The position numbers and the translations under genes were made by a program. Below the pieces are notes generated by a model, which worked only from the letters and a program-made list of their open reading frames with translations, was not told where the DNA came from and did not search any database. A DNA stretch of 64,000 nucleotides, from assembly GCF_042652185.1 (NCBI RefSeq), contig NZ_JBHSIX010000014.1, one strand, 5' to 3'. The DNA comes from Actinacidiphila fildesensis. Its GTDB lineage: Bacteria > Actinomycetota > Actinomycetes > Streptomycetales > Streptomycetaceae. Shown in pieces: positions 1-9,630 of this stretch (position 1 is the stretch's first letter; each line of letters begins with the position of its first letter).

Positions 1-1417
1 CCTCGCCCCACTCCGTCAGGGTCAGTTCGGTGGGCCGGTCGCCAAGGCGCACGGGGGGCAGGTCCGTGCGGCCGGTGAGGTGTGCCGGGTTCAGGGAGGC
101 CTCGCCCGCGCGGGAGGCGACGTCCGCGGCGGGCTCCGGCACCTGCACCCAGCCGTCGGCCGTCCGCAACCGGACCCGGTCCGCGCCCTCGGCGAAGATC
201 ACCCGGTCGGCGCCCAGGCGCTCGCGCAACGCGTCCACCAGCGAGGCGCGCCGGATCAGGCTGCCGCTGTACCAGTCCGTCTTCACCTCGTCGGCGAGCG
301 GGCCGACCACCGCGACCGTTCGCGTACCGCTCCCGTCCAGCGGCAGCAGCCCGTCGTTCTTGAGCAGCACCACGTCGGCCTCCGCCGCCCGCAGCGCGAG
401 CGCGCGATGGGCAGGGGTGTCGTAGGAGCTCAGGTCGGTGGCCGCGTACGGACCCCGGTCCGGGTCGAACTCACCGAGCCGGACGCGCAGGGCCAGCAGC
501 CGGCGTACCGCGGTGTCGATGTCCTTCTGGTCGATCAGGCCGCGCCGCAGCGCACCGTTCAGCCTGTCGGTGATCTTCGACGAGTCCTGGTCGTGGTCGG
601 TGAAGCTGTCCACTCCGGCGCGCAGCGCGGCGGCCGTCGCCTCCTCGTGCGAGTCGAAGTAGTGCTCGGAGTCGACCAGGTTCGACGGGGCGCCGGCATC
701 AGAGCAGACGATGAGATCCTGGCCGGTCCACCGGCGCAGCTGCTCGTCGAGCAGCGGGGAGACGTGGTTCGGGCGGCCGTTGACCAGGTTGTACGCGGGC
801 ATCACTCCGGCGACGGTGCCCGCCTCGATGGGTCCGCGGAAGGCGGGCAGGTCGTATTCGTGCAGCACGCGGGGGCGCACGGAGGAGGAAGTGGTGTCGC
901 GGGCGGTCTCGTTGTTGTGCGCCAGCCAGTGCTTGAGGACCGGCGCGGTGCGCCAGTGGACCGGGTCGTCGCCCCGCAGCCCGGAGGTGTAGGCGGTGGC
1001 GAGATCGGAGGTGAGTCGCGGGTCCTCCGAGTACCCCTCCTCGTTGCGGCCCCATCGCGGGTCCCGCAGCAGGTTGACAGTCGGCGCCCAGACGTTGAGC
1101 CCCACGCGGGAGTCGCGCGAGCGCATCGCCCGCACCTCGGTGCCGACGGCCTCCCCGACCGCGCGCACCAGCTCCGCGTCCCAGCTCGCACCGAGACCGA
1201 CGGCCTGGGGGAACACGGTGGCCGGGCCGCTCCAGGCGACGCCGTGCAGCGCTTCCTGTCCGGTACGGAAGGCGTCCAGGCCCAGCCGCGGCACCGCGGG
1301 GGCGAACTGGTGCAGCATCGCGATCCGCTCGTCGGGTGTGAGCCGTCCGATCAGGTCCTCGACCCTGTCGGCCAGGGGGAGTCGCGGATCGCGGAACGGC
1401 AGGTCGTCGGTGGTCAC
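1..1417 (-). CDS. GH3 beta-glycosidase (beta-glucosidase/beta-xylosidase type), 3' end cut by window
   Basis: This is the N-terminal 472 residues of a family GH3 retaining glycosidase. The (beta/alpha)8-type domain shows the DPRWGRNEEGYSEDP signature (about residues 119-133), the KHW substrate-binding motif (162-164) and the nucleophile Asp in VCSDAG (D240). The second domain begins near residue 330 and runs off the left edge. The GTG start at 1417 follows an AAGGGG ribosome site; no signal peptide is seen, so it is probably cytoplasmic. It is transcribed away from the oligosaccharide importer and GH74/GH42/GH95/GH12 operon and shares its control region. In that context it likely removes terminal glucose from imported xyloglucan oligosaccharides. 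GH3 enzymes with this N-terminus include both beta-glucosidases and beta-xylosidases, and sequence alone does not decide. Confidence 0.88.
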   Translation of the reverse strand, partial: MTTDDLPFRDPRLPLADRVEDLIGRLTPDERIAMLHQFAPAVPRLGLDAFRTGQEALHGVAWSGPATVFPQAVGLGASWDAELVRAVGEAVGTEVRAMRSRDSRVGLNVWAPTVNLLRDPRWGRNEEGYSEDPRLTSDLATAYTSGLRGDDPVHWRTAPVLKHWLAHNNETARDTTSSSVRPRVLHEYDLPAFRGPIEAGTVAGVMPAYNLVNGRPNHVSPLLDEQLRRWTGQDLIVCSDAGAPSNLVDSEHYFDSHEEATAAALRAGVDSFTDHDQDSSKITDRLNGALRRGLIDQKDIDTAVRRLLALRVRLGEFDPDRGPYAATDLSSYDTPAHRALALRAAEADVVLLKNDGLLPLDGSGTRTVAVVGPLADEVKTDWYSGSLIRRASLVDALRERLGADRVIFAEGADRVRLRTADGWVQVPEPAADVASRAGEASLNPAHLTGRTDLPPVRLGDRPTELTLTEWGE

Positions 1418-1460
1418 ACAGGCCCCTTCGAGTAGAACAGGCGCGGAACGACTATGGGCT

Positions 1461-1474
1461 TCGAAGCGCTTCGA
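1461..1474. promoter_or_regulatory. 14-bp perfect palindrome, probable LacI-family operator (copy 1)
   Basis: TCGAAGCGCTTCGA is a perfect dyad about 45 bp upstream of the GH3 start. An identical copy lies at 1616-1629. The central AGCGCT and 14-bp symmetry are typical of operators bound by LacI-family sugar repressors in actinomycetes. No LacI gene is adjacent in the visible part, so the regulator may lie left of the window. The rest of 1418-1721 holds no gene that I can support. Confidence 0.75.
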
Positions 1475-1615
1475 TGCTGGTGTGAGGGGTCGGCACTGTC
1501 AAGGCATACGACGGTAACGGCCCAAAGTCCCCAGTCCCTTGCCGGTGCGGTCGGCGATTCCGCGCACTGCGGACTCTTGCGCGGCCCGCCACACACACTT
1601 AACCTCATCGCAACA

Positions 1616-1629
1616 TCGAAGCGCTTCGA
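1616..1629. promoter_or_regulatory. 14-bp perfect palindrome, probable LacI-family operator (copy 2)
   Basis: This second identical TCGAAGCGCTTCGA lies about 93 bp upstream of the binding-protein start on the plus strand. The centres of the two copies are 155 bp apart. One copy sits nearer each divergent gene, which suggests joint control of the GH3 gene and the importer operon by one repressor, possibly with looping. Confidence 0.75.
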
Positions 1630-1721
1630 CCGATGGTTCCCCATCTTCTGCCAGACCCCATTGAGATGCCGGCCGGCGTGCTCCGCCACGTGTCCTGGTG
1701 CCGCCACGAAGGGTTGACGCA

Positions 1722-3404
1722 ATGCCGAACTCCCAGGCCCCGGCTCCGGCCGAACCAGCCACTCCCAGCCGGAGAACCTTCCTCACCGGCGCGATAGCCG
1801 TAGCCGCGATCACCGCGGGCGGCCCCCTGTTCACCGCGTGCTCGTCCTCGAAGAGCACGAGCAACAAGGGAAGCGTCGCCACCGGCGACGCGCTGAAGAA
1901 GGTGCTGCCCGCCTACGTACCCTCGACGCTGGTCGCCCCGGACGTCCCCGGCGTGAACGGCTCGAGCCCCGGCTTCACCAAGCTCCCCGACCCGCTGGTC
2001 GTCTCGGTCAAGGCCAAACCCGGCAAGGGAAGCACCTTCAAGGCGATGACCCCGATCTGGGGGACCGTCCCGAAGAAGGACAACGCCTACTACAAGGCGG
2101 TCGACGAAGCGCTCGGAGCCACGGTGGAGTTCGACCCGCTGGACGGCACCACCTACCAGGAGAAGATCGGCGCGGTGCTCGCGTCGAGCGGCATCCCCGA
2201 CCTGGTCACCATCCCCGGCTGGAACATGCAGGGCCAGATCCGCAACGCCATCGAGAACAGGTTCGCCGATCTGGGCCCGTACCTGTCCGGTGACGCCGTC
2301 AAGAAGTACCCGAACCTCGCGGCCATCCCCACCGGCGCCTGGCAGATGGCGGTCTTCGGCGGCAAACTGCGCGGCCTGCCCAACTCCGGCGGCGTGCTCG
2401 GCAACGCGATCTTCTACCGCAAGGACCTCGTCGACGCCGCCGGCGTGGCGCTGCCGAAGACGGCGGACGAGATCGTCTCCTTCGGCAAGTCGGTCACCGA
2501 CGCGAAGAACAAGCGGTGGGCCTTCGACGACCTGTGGACATGCATCCAGAAGCTCTACGGCGTCCTCCCGGACGCGCCGCACTACTGGCAGCTCAAGGAC
2601 GGCAAGCTCGTCCACAAGATAGAGACCCAGGAGTACCGCGAAGCGCTCGCCTTCGCCCGCAAGCTCCACGACCAGAAACTGGTCCACCCCGACGCCGACG
2701 CGGGCAAGGACGGCGACGCGAAGATCCGCTTCACCTCCGGCCAGACCGTCATGTACCAGGACGGCACCGGCGGCTGGTACGGCATGGTCTCGGAACAGTC
2801 CAAGCAGAACCCGAAGTTCGACATGCAGGCGCTGGACTACTTCGCGGCCGACGGCGGTACCCCGCTGCTGTGGCAGGACGACCAGGCCGGGATCTTCAGC
2901 TTCCTCAACAAGAACCTCCCCAAGGAGAAGATCGAGGAACTGCTCGCGATAGCCGACTACGCGGCCGCCCCGTTCGGCTCGAAGGAGTTCCAGCTCGTCA
3001 ACTACGGCGTCGAGGGCACGCACTACCACCTCAAGGACGGCGCCCCGGCCTTCACCGACCAGGGCGTCCAGGAGGCCCAGCCCGCCACGCTCTACTTCCT
3101 CGCCGCCCCGCCGCCCTCCATCGCGCACCCCGACCAGCCGCAGATGGTCAAGGACTACGCGGGCTGGATGGCACGCCAGGCACCCCATCTGAAGAAGCCG
3201 ATGTTCTACGGCATGCAGGTCGTCGAACCCACCCGCTACGCCTCCCTCTACACGGGCTTCGACGACCTGCAGAAGGACATCCGGCGCGGCCGCAAGCCCG
3301 TCAGCGCCGTCGAGGACGCCGTCAGCACCTGGAAGAAGAGCGGCGGCGAGCAGTTGCGCGCCTTCTACCAGGACATCCTCGACAAGAACGGCAGCGGGGC
3401 GTGA
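1722..3404 (+). CDS. Oligosaccharide ABC transporter extracellular binding lipoprotein (LipO-like)
   Basis: This 560-residue solute-binding protein is of the large type that pairs with LplB/YtcP-like permeases and usually handles oligosaccharides. The N-terminus has a twin-arginine motif (SRRTFLTG, residues 16-23), a hydrophobic stretch and LFTAC, where Cys40 is the probable lipidation site. That points to Tat export and anchoring on the outer face of the membrane. The ATG at 1722 follows AAGGG at 1709-1713. It is the first gene of an operon with two permeases and four glycoside hydrolases. Context makes xyloglucan oligosaccharides the likely ligand; this is inference. No dedicated ATPase gene accompanies it, as is usual for streptomycete importers that use a shared MsiK ATPase. 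Confidence 0.88.
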   Translation: MPNSQAPAPAEPATPSRRTFLTGAIAVAAITAGGPLFTACSSSKSTSNKGSVATGDALKKVLPAYVPSTLVAPDVPGVNGSSPGFTKLPDPLVVSVKAKPGKGSTFKAMTPIWGTVPKKDNAYYKAVDEALGATVEFDPLDGTTYQEKIGAVLASSGIPDLVTIPGWNMQGQIRNAIENRFADLGPYLSGDAVKKYPNLAAIPTGAWQMAVFGGKLRGLPNSGGVLGNAIFYRKDLVDAAGVALPKTADEIVSFGKSVTDAKNKRWAFDDLWTCIQKLYGVLPDAPHYWQLKDGKLVHKIETQEYREALAFARKLHDQKLVHPDADAGKDGDAKIRFTSGQTVMYQDGTGGWYGMVSEQSKQNPKFDMQALDYFAADGGTPLLWQDDQAGIFSFLNKNLPKEKIEELLAIADYAAAPFGSKEFQLVNYGVEGTHYHLKDGAPAFTDQGVQEAQPATLYFLAAPPPSIAHPDQPQMVKDYAGWMARQAPHLKKPMFYGMQVVEPTRYASLYTGFDDLQKDIRRGRKPVSAVEDAVSTWKKSGGEQLRAFYQDILDKNGSGA

Positions 3405-4432
3405 GGACGAGGGTCCGTGTCGCCGCGGGGCTGCCCCGGCACCCCGGCACCGACGGCACGGCCCGGCAGGAGCACGCCGCCCCGGCGGCGGCTCCGACGC
3501 CGAAGCCGCCCGCCCCCGGCATCACCCGCCGGCAGCGCTTCCGGCGCGACCGCACCCTGCTGCTGATGACGGTGCCGGCCGTCGTCCTGCTGCTGATCTT
3601 CAACTACGTGCCGCTGCTCGGCAACGTGGTGGCGTTCCAGGAGTACGACGTCTACGGCGCCGGCATCACCGGCAGCCCCTTCGTCGGCTTCGAGAACTTC
3701 CAGCGGCTCTTCGAGGACTACCGCTTCTGGGAGGTGATCGGCAACACCCTCAGCATCACCTTCACCCAGCTGATCCTCTTCTTCCCGATCCCCATCGCGC
3801 TGGCCCTGCTGCTTAACAGCGTCTTCAACGACCGCGTCCGCGCCTGGGTTCAGGGGATCGTGTACCTGCCGCACTTCTTCTCCTGGGTGCTGGTCATCAC
3901 CGTCTTCCAGCAGATGTTCGGCGGCGCCGGACTCATCGCCCAGCACCTGCGGCAGCACGGCGTGGACGGCTTCGACCTGATGACGAACCCGGGGCTGTTC
4001 AAGTTCCTCGTGACCTGGCAGGCGGTCTGGAAGGACGCGGGCTGGGGCGTGATCGTCTTCCTCGCCGCGCTGAGCGCCGTCAACCCGGACCTGTACGAGG
4101 CCGCCGCCGTCGACGGCGCCAACCGCTGGCGCCGCATGTGGCACATCACGCTGCCCGCGCTGCGCCCGGTGATCGCACTGCTGCTGGTGCTGCGCGTCGG
4201 CGACTCGCTCAACGCGGGCTTCGAGCAGATCCTCCTCCAGCGGGACGCGGTCGGACCCGGTGCCTCGGAGATCCTCGACACCTACGTCTGGTGGACGGGC
4301 ATCAAGACCGGCGACTTCGGCTACGCGGCCGCCGCCGGAATCTTCAAGGGCGTGTTCAGCGTGCTCCTCGTGCTGCTCGCCAACCGGGCCGCCCACTTGC
4401 TGGGCGAGCAGGGGGTGTACTCCAAGAAATGA
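3401..4432 (+). CDS. Sugar ABC transporter permease, LplB family
   Basis: This 343-residue inner-membrane permease starts at a GTG that overlaps the previous stop (GTGA), implying translational coupling. After a 40-50 residue Ala/Pro-rich cytoplasmic extension it has about six membrane segments. The EAA loop EAAAVDGANRWRRMWHITLP contacts the ATPase. The LplB-type N-terminal hydrophobic segment (LLLMTVPAVVLLLIFNYVPL) is clear. It forms a heterodimer with the next gene product to move oligosaccharides captured by the upstream binding protein. Confidence 0.9.
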   Translation: MRTRVRVAAGLPRHPGTDGTARQEHAAPAAAPTPKPPAPGITRRQRFRRDRTLLLMTVPAVVLLLIFNYVPLLGNVVAFQEYDVYGAGITGSPFVGFENFQRLFEDYRFWEVIGNTLSITFTQLILFFPIPIALALLLNSVFNDRVRAWVQGIVYLPHFFSWVLVITVFQQMFGGAGLIAQHLRQHGVDGFDLMTNPGLFKFLVTWQAVWKDAGWGVIVFLAALSAVNPDLYEAAAVDGANRWRRMWHITLPALRPVIALLLVLRVGDSLNAGFEQILLQRDAVGPGASEILDTYVWWTGIKTGDFGYAAAAGIFKGVFSVLLVLLANRAAHLLGEQGVYSKK

Positions 4433-5382
4433 CCGCCATACTCACCGACCCGGACAGCCGGGGCGCCACGCCCCTGGAGAAGATCGACAGGACCGGCGGA
4501 CGACCGGTGTGGGAGGAGCAACCCAGCGCGATCGGCCAGGGGATCAAGGGGCTCTCCCTCGTCGTCGTCTGCCTGTCCATCCTGGCGCCGCTGTGGGTGG
4601 TGGTCGTCACCAGCCTGTCCGACAGCAGGACCATCACCGAGGCCGGCGGCCTGGTGCTCTGGCCCAAGACGATCACCTTCCGGTCGTACACCGAACTGCT
4701 GAGCGGCGGGATCGTCACCCGCGCCGCCCTGGTCAGCATCGTGGTCACGCTGGTCGGCACGGCGTTCAGCATGGCGGTCTCCATCCTGTGCGCCTACGGG
4801 CTGTCCCGTACCGGCTCCTTCGCCCACCGCCCGATCCTGATGACGCTGATGCTGACCATGTTCTTCGGCGCCGGACTGATCCCCACCTACCTGCTGGTGA
4901 CCGGTATCGGACTCCAGGACAGCTACTGGTCGATGATCCTGCCCAGCGCGATCAGCGTCTTCAACATCCTGGTCCTACGCTCCTTCTTCATGGGCGTGGC
5001 ACCGGAACTCATCGACAGCGCCCGCATCGACGGGGCCGGCGAGTGGCGGATCCTGTTCCGGATCATCATGCCGCTGTCCCGAGCGGTGATCGCCGTCGTC
5101 TCGCTCTTCTACGCGGTCGGCTACTGGAGCCAGTGGTTCAACGCCAGCATCTACATCAACGACAGCGAGAAGTACCCGTTGCAGATGATCCTGCGGCAGA
5201 TCGTGCTGAAGCAGGAAGTCCCGCCCGGCGCCATGGGACAGGCGGTCAGCAGCGGCGCGATCTCCAGCCTGTCGGTGCAGATGGCGGTGATGGTACTGGC
5301 GCTGGTGCCCGTCGCCGTGCTCTCGCCGTTCGTCCAGAAGCACTTCCACAAGGGCATGCTCATCGGCGCCGTCAAGGGCTGA
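4429..5382 (+). CDS. Carbohydrate ABC transporter permease, YtcP family
   Basis: This 317-residue permease starts at an ATG overlapping the previous stop (ATGA). It has the MalG/YtcP layout, with six predicted membrane segments and an EAA loop in SARIDGAGEWRILFRIIMPL. The C-terminus ends FHKGMLIGAVKG, a common ending in this subfamily. It is the partner of the upstream LplB-like permease. The gap to the GH74 gene is only about 50 bp, so transport and hydrolase genes are probably co-transcribed. Confidence 0.9.
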   Translation: MTAILTDPDSRGATPLEKIDRTGGRPVWEEQPSAIGQGIKGLSLVVVCLSILAPLWVVVVTSLSDSRTITEAGGLVLWPKTITFRSYTELLSGGIVTRAALVSIVVTLVGTAFSMAVSILCAYGLSRTGSFAHRPILMTLMLTMFFGAGLIPTYLLVTGIGLQDSYWSMILPSAISVFNILVLRSFFMGVAPELIDSARIDGAGEWRILFRIIMPLSRAVIAVVSLFYAVGYWSQWFNASIYINDSEKYPLQMILRQIVLKQEVPPGAMGQAVSSGAISSLSVQMAVMVLALVPVAVLSPFVQKHFHKGMLIGAVKG

Positions 5383-5432
5383 CGCCCCGTCCGACCCTCC
5401 GCTCACTCCCCCAGCACAGTGAGGTCTTCGTC

Positions 5433-7607
5433 ATGCCCCTGCCCAGCCGACGCGGTGTGCTGCTCGGATCGGTCGCCGGTGCGGCCGCCGCCGCCCTGCC
5501 CGCGGTCCCGGCCCGTGCCGCGCAGCCCGACACACACCCGGCACGGCCCCACCGCTGGCGCACCGTGGCCATCGGCGGCGCCGGCTTCGTGACCGGCGTG
5601 CTGTTCCACCCGGCCGTGCGCGGCCTCGCCTACGCCCGCACCGACATCGGCGGCGCCTACCGGTGGGAGGAGCGCACCGCGCGGTGGACCGCGCTGAACG
5701 ACTCGCTGGGCTGGGACGACTGGAACCTCCTCGGCGTCGAAGCGATGGCCGTCGACCCGTCGCACCCCGACCGCCTGTACCTGGCGGTCGGTACCTATGC
5801 GCAGTCATGGGCCTCCCCCGGCGCCGTACTGCGGTCCGACGACCGGGGCGCCACCTGGTCGCGCACGGATCTCACGGTGCGGCTCGGCGCCAACGAGGAC
5901 GGGCGGGGAACGGGCGAACGCCTCCTCGTCGACCCGCGGAACAGCAGTGTGCTGTGGCTGGGGACCCGGCACGACGGACTGTGGAAGTCGTCCGACCGCG
6001 GCGCGAGCTGGGCCCGCGCCGAAGCCTTCCCCGGCGCGCCCTCCGCCACCGGGCAGGGCGTCACCTTCCTCGCCGCGGCCGGACGCGTCCTCTACGCGGG
6101 CTGGGGCGACGGAGGCAGCGCGCTGTACCGGACGACCGACGGCATGACCTGGGAAGCCGTACCCGGTCAGCCCACCGGGGCCAACGTCCGTACCCCACAG
6201 CGCGCTGTCCACTCCTGCGGCATTCTGTACGTCACCTACGCCGACGCTCCCGGGCCCAACGGCATGGCCGACGGCTCGGTGTGGAGGCTCGACACCGCCG
6301 CGGGCACCTGGCGCGACATCACTCCGGTGCAGCCCGCCGAGGGAGACCGGTTCGGCTATGCGGGCCTGGCCGCCGACGCCCGCCGCCCCGGCACGGTGAT
6401 CGCTTCCACCAACAACCGCTGGGGTTCGGTCGACACCCTGTTCCGCACCACCGACGGCGGTCTGACCTGGACTTCGCTCAAGGACACCGCCGTCCTCGAC
6501 GTAACCGGAACACCGTATCTCCGGTGGGGCGAGGCCGCGCCGAAGTTCGGCTGGTGGATCCAGACCGTCGGCATCGACCCGCACGACTCCCGCCACGTCG
6601 TCTACGGCACCGGCGCCACCGTGTTCGGCACCCGCGACCTGGTCCATTGGGCCCCGCAGATCCGCGGGCTGGAGGAGACCGCCGTCACCAAGCTCATCTC
6701 CCCTCCTACCGGAGCCGCCCACCTGCTGTCCGCTCTCGGCGACATCGGCGGCTTCTACCACGACTCCCTCGACTTCTCCCCCGCCGCCGGCATGTACACC
6801 GGCCCCGTCTTCGGCTCAACCACCGGCCTGGACCAGGCGGCGCTCAAGCCCTCGTACGTGGTCCGCACCGGCTGGTCGTCGACCCGGAACGGCGCCTACT
6901 CCGAGGACGGCGGCCGCAGTTGGACGCCTTTCGCCGCCCAGCCCGAGCAGGCCGCGAGCGCGCCCGGCCCCGTCTGCGTCAGCGCCGACGGCCGCACGCT
7001 GCTGTGGTCGCTGATCCACTGGAGCGGCACCACCTATCCGACGCAGCGTTCCACCGACGACGGCGCCCACTGGACCGAGGTGGGCACCTTCCCCCAGGGC
7101 GCCACCCCGGTGGCCGACCCCGTCGACCCGGCCCGCTGCTACGCCTACGACACCGGCTCCGGGACGCTGTTCGTCTCCACGGACGCCAGCGCGGTCTTCA
7201 CAGCCGCCGCCACCGGACTGCCCGCCGGCGACACCCAGTACCGCATCGGCGCCGCTCCCGGACGCTGCGGCGATCTGTGGCTGTCGGCCAAGGACAGCGG
7301 TCTGCTGCGGTCCACCGACGGCGGCGCCACCTTCGTGCGCGTCCCGGGCGTGGAGGCCTCCTACACCCTCGGATTCGGCAGGTCCCTCACCCCGCGGGGA
7401 TATCCGGCGCTCTTCCACGTCGCCCGGATCAACGGGGTCACGGGTGTCTTCCGCTCCGACGACGCGGGCGCCAGCTGGCTGCGGATCAACGATGACGCCC
7501 ACCAGTGGGGCTGGACCGGACAGACGATCACCGGCGACCCCCGTATCCACGGCCGTGTCTACCTCGGCACCAACGGCCGCGGCATCCAGTACGCAGACGC
7601 CCTCTGA
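5433..7607 (+). CDS. Secreted GH74 xyloglucanase
   Basis: This 724-residue protein is built almost entirely of BNR/sialidase-like repeats (SxDxGxTW variants such as SDDRGATW, SSDRGASW, TTDGGLTW), the double seven-bladed propeller of GH74. Asp71 in YARTDIGGAYRW and Asp382 in GIDPHDSRHVVYGTG match the two catalytic aspartates of the family (inverting mechanism). The N-terminus MPLPSRRGVLLGS followed by an alanine-rich hydrophobic stretch is a probable Tat signal, cleaved near AARA/A. The ATG follows GAGGT at 5421-5425. GH74 enzymes cut the beta-1,4-glucan backbone of xyloglucan, and this is the strongest clue to the locus substrate. No carbohydrate-binding module is attached. Confidence 0.93.
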   Translation: MPLPSRRGVLLGSVAGAAAAALPAVPARAAQPDTHPARPHRWRTVAIGGAGFVTGVLFHPAVRGLAYARTDIGGAYRWEERTARWTALNDSLGWDDWNLLGVEAMAVDPSHPDRLYLAVGTYAQSWASPGAVLRSDDRGATWSRTDLTVRLGANEDGRGTGERLLVDPRNSSVLWLGTRHDGLWKSSDRGASWARAEAFPGAPSATGQGVTFLAAAGRVLYAGWGDGGSALYRTTDGMTWEAVPGQPTGANVRTPQRAVHSCGILYVTYADAPGPNGMADGSVWRLDTAAGTWRDITPVQPAEGDRFGYAGLAADARRPGTVIASTNNRWGSVDTLFRTTDGGLTWTSLKDTAVLDVTGTPYLRWGEAAPKFGWWIQTVGIDPHDSRHVVYGTGATVFGTRDLVHWAPQIRGLEETAVTKLISPPTGAAHLLSALGDIGGFYHDSLDFSPAAGMYTGPVFGSTTGLDQAALKPSYVVRTGWSSTRNGAYSEDGGRSWTPFAAQPEQAASAPGPVCVSADGRTLLWSLIHWSGTTYPTQRSTDDGAHWTEVGTFPQGATPVADPVDPARCYAYDTGSGTLFVSTDASAVFTAAATGLPAGDTQYRIGAAPGRCGDLWLSAKDSGLLRSTDGGATFVRVPGVEASYTLGFGRSLTPRGYPALFHVARINGVTGVFRSDDAGASWLRINDDAHQWGWTGQTITGDPRIHGRVYLGTNGRGIQYADAL

Positions 7608-7632
7608 CCTCCCGACGAAGCGAGTGTCCTCC

Positions 7633-9630
7633 ATGCCCGATCTGAACGACGCCGCCCGCGGCCGGATCCTGTTCGGCGGCGACTACAACCCCGAGCAATG
7701 GCCCGAAGAGGTGTGGCAGGAGGACGTCCGCCTGATGCGTGACGCGGGGGTCAACACCGCGACCGTCGGGGTCTTCTCCTGGGCGCGACTCGAACCCCGC
7801 CCGGGAGCACGCGACTTCAGCTGGCTCGACCGCGTGCTGGACCTGCTGGACGCGAACGGCATCGGCGCGGTGCTGGCCACCCCCACCGCCTCGCCGCCGC
7901 CCTGGATGGGTGCCCGTCACCCCGAGACGCTGCCCCGCTCCGAGGACGGCTCGGTGATCTGGTACGGGTCGCGCAACCAGTTCTGCGCGAGCTCGCCCGT
8001 CTACCGCGACTGCGCCCGCCGGATCACCGAGGACCTCGCCGAGCGCTACCGCGATCACCCGGCACTGCGGATGTGGCACATCAACAACGAGTACTGCACC
8101 AGTTGCTGGTGCGACGAGACCGCCCGCCACTTCCGCCGCTGGCTGAGCGCGCGTTACGGATCGCTGGAAGCCCTCAACGAAGCCTGGGGCACCGCCTTCT
8201 GGAGCCAGCGCTATGACTCCTGGGAGGAGATCGTCCCGCCGCGCAAGGTCCAGTACATCGTCAACCCGACCCAGGGCCTGGACTTCCGCCGCTTCACCTC
8301 CGACGCGCTGCTGGAGTGCTTCACCGCAGAACGGGACATCGTCGCCCGGCACAGCCCCGGGGTACCGGTCACCACCAATTTCATGCCGATGTGGATCGGC
8401 CAGGACGGCTGGACCTGGGCGAGCCGCGAGGACGTCGTCTCGGTCGACATCTACCCGGATCCCAAGGACCCGCACGGCGGTGCGTACGGCGCGATGGTCC
8501 AGGACCTGACCCGCTCGCAGGCCGACGGCCCGTGGATGCTCATGGAACAGGCGGCGGGCCCGGTCAACTGGCGGGGGGTAAACCACCCCAAACCGCCCGG
8601 CCTGATGCGGCTGTGGTCGCTGCAGGCCGTCGCGCGCGGCGCCGACGCCGTGTGCTTCTTCCAGTGGCGGCAGTCCCGCCAGGGCAGCGAGAAGTTCCAC
8701 TCCGGGATGCTCACGCACACCGGTGCGGGCGGCCGCACCTTCCAGGAGGTCAAGGGCCTCGGCGCGGACCTGGTCCGGCTGGCGGCCGCCGTGGGCGGCC
8801 GCGTCGAGTCGCAGGCCGCGATCCTGCACGACTGGAACGCCTGGTGGGCCGGCCAGCAGCCCGGCCGCCCCTCCACCCGTCTCGACTACGAGCAGGTCCT
8901 GCGCTCCTGGCACCAGGCGCTGTGGGAGAGCGGAATCACCACCGACTTCGCCCACCCCGAGACGGATCTGAGCCACTACCCGCTCCTGCTCGTCCCCCAC
9001 CTCTACCTGCTCACCGATGCCGCCCTGGACAACCTGGCCGGCTACGTCCGCGGGGGCGGCACCCTGGTCTGCGGCTTCTTCACCGGAGTCGCCGACCAGG
9101 ACGACCGCATCCGTGCCGGCGGCGTGGACGTCCGGCTGCGCGAACTCCTCGGCCTGGCCGCGGTCCACGAATGGTGGCCGCTCGACGACGGGGAGACGGT
9201 CACCCTCGAGGACGCCGCCCTGGGCACCTTCCTCGGCACGCTCTGGTCGGAAGACCTCGAAGTCTCCACCGCGCACCCGGTGGCCGTCCACAAAGGCGGC
9301 GTCCTGGACGGCCGCCCCGCCGTGACCCGCCACCCCTACGGAGACGGCACCGCCTGGTACGTGTCGGTCCTCCCCGAACCCGCGGCGCTGCGGGCCCTCC
9401 TCACCCGCGCCGCCGACGAGCCCGGTGTAAGGCCCCCACTGCCTGCCCTCCCCACAGCAGTGGAGGCCGTACACCGCGGCGACCTGCTCTTCCTCCTCAA
9501 CCACGGGCGGCACCCGGCCACGGTGCCCGTCCCGGGCGCCCACACCGACCTGCTCACCGGCCGCGACCTCACGGACGAGATCCACCTCGACCGTTACGGC
9601 GTCGCCGTCCTGCGGCGGGCCGGATCGTGA
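7633..9630 (+). CDS. GH42 beta-galactosidase, cytoplasmic
   Basis: This 665-residue GH42 enzyme opens with the family's GGDYNPEQWPEEVWQEDVRLM. The acid/base is Glu153 in WHINNEYC and the nucleophile Glu305 in MLMEQAAGPVNW; the spacing fits the family. The trimerisation and C-terminal beta domains follow. CTSCWCDE after the acid/base resembles the cysteine cluster that binds zinc in some members. No signal peptide is visible. The start is ATG 7633; an in-frame GTG at 7624 is an alternative. Within this operon the likely job is removing beta-galactosyl units from imported xyloglucan oligosaccharides. That is inference, because most characterised xyloglucan galactosidases belong to GH2 or GH35. 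Confidence 0.92.
   Translation: MPDLNDAARGRILFGGDYNPEQWPEEVWQEDVRLMRDAGVNTATVGVFSWARLEPRPGARDFSWLDRVLDLLDANGIGAVLATPTASPPPWMGARHPETLPRSEDGSVIWYGSRNQFCASSPVYRDCARRITEDLAERYRDHPALRMWHINNEYCTSCWCDETARHFRRWLSARYGSLEALNEAWGTAFWSQRYDSWEEIVPPRKVQYIVNPTQGLDFRRFTSDALLECFTAERDIVARHSPGVPVTTNFMPMWIGQDGWTWASREDVVSVDIYPDPKDPHGGAYGAMVQDLTRSQADGPWMLMEQAAGPVNWRGVNHPKPPGLMRLWSLQAVARGADAVCFFQWRQSRQGSEKFHSGMLTHTGAGGRTFQEVKGLGADLVRLAAAVGGRVESQAAILHDWNAWWAGQQPGRPSTRLDYEQVLRSWHQALWESGITTDFAHPETDLSHYPLLLVPHLYLLTDAALDNLAGYVRGGGTLVCGFFTGVADQDDRIRAGGVDVRLRELLGLAAVHEWWPLDDGETVTLEDAALGTFLGTLWSEDLEVSTAHPVAVHKGGVLDGRPAVTRHPYGDGTAWYVSVLPEPAALRALLTRAADEPGVRPPLPALPTAVEAVHRGDLLFLLNHGRHPATVPVPGAHTDLLTGRDLTDEIHLDRYGVAVLRRAGS

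Noticed and set aside
1605..3188. 527-codon minus-strand open frame opposite the first binding protein
   Set aside because: The plus strand encodes a recognisable lipoprotein; the antisense frame has typical shadow composition and no ribosome site.
3365..4396. Long open frame on the minus strand opposite the LplB-like permease
   Set aside because: It is a GC-driven shadow of a well-supported permease; its protein is Gly/Val/Asp/His-rich with no family features.
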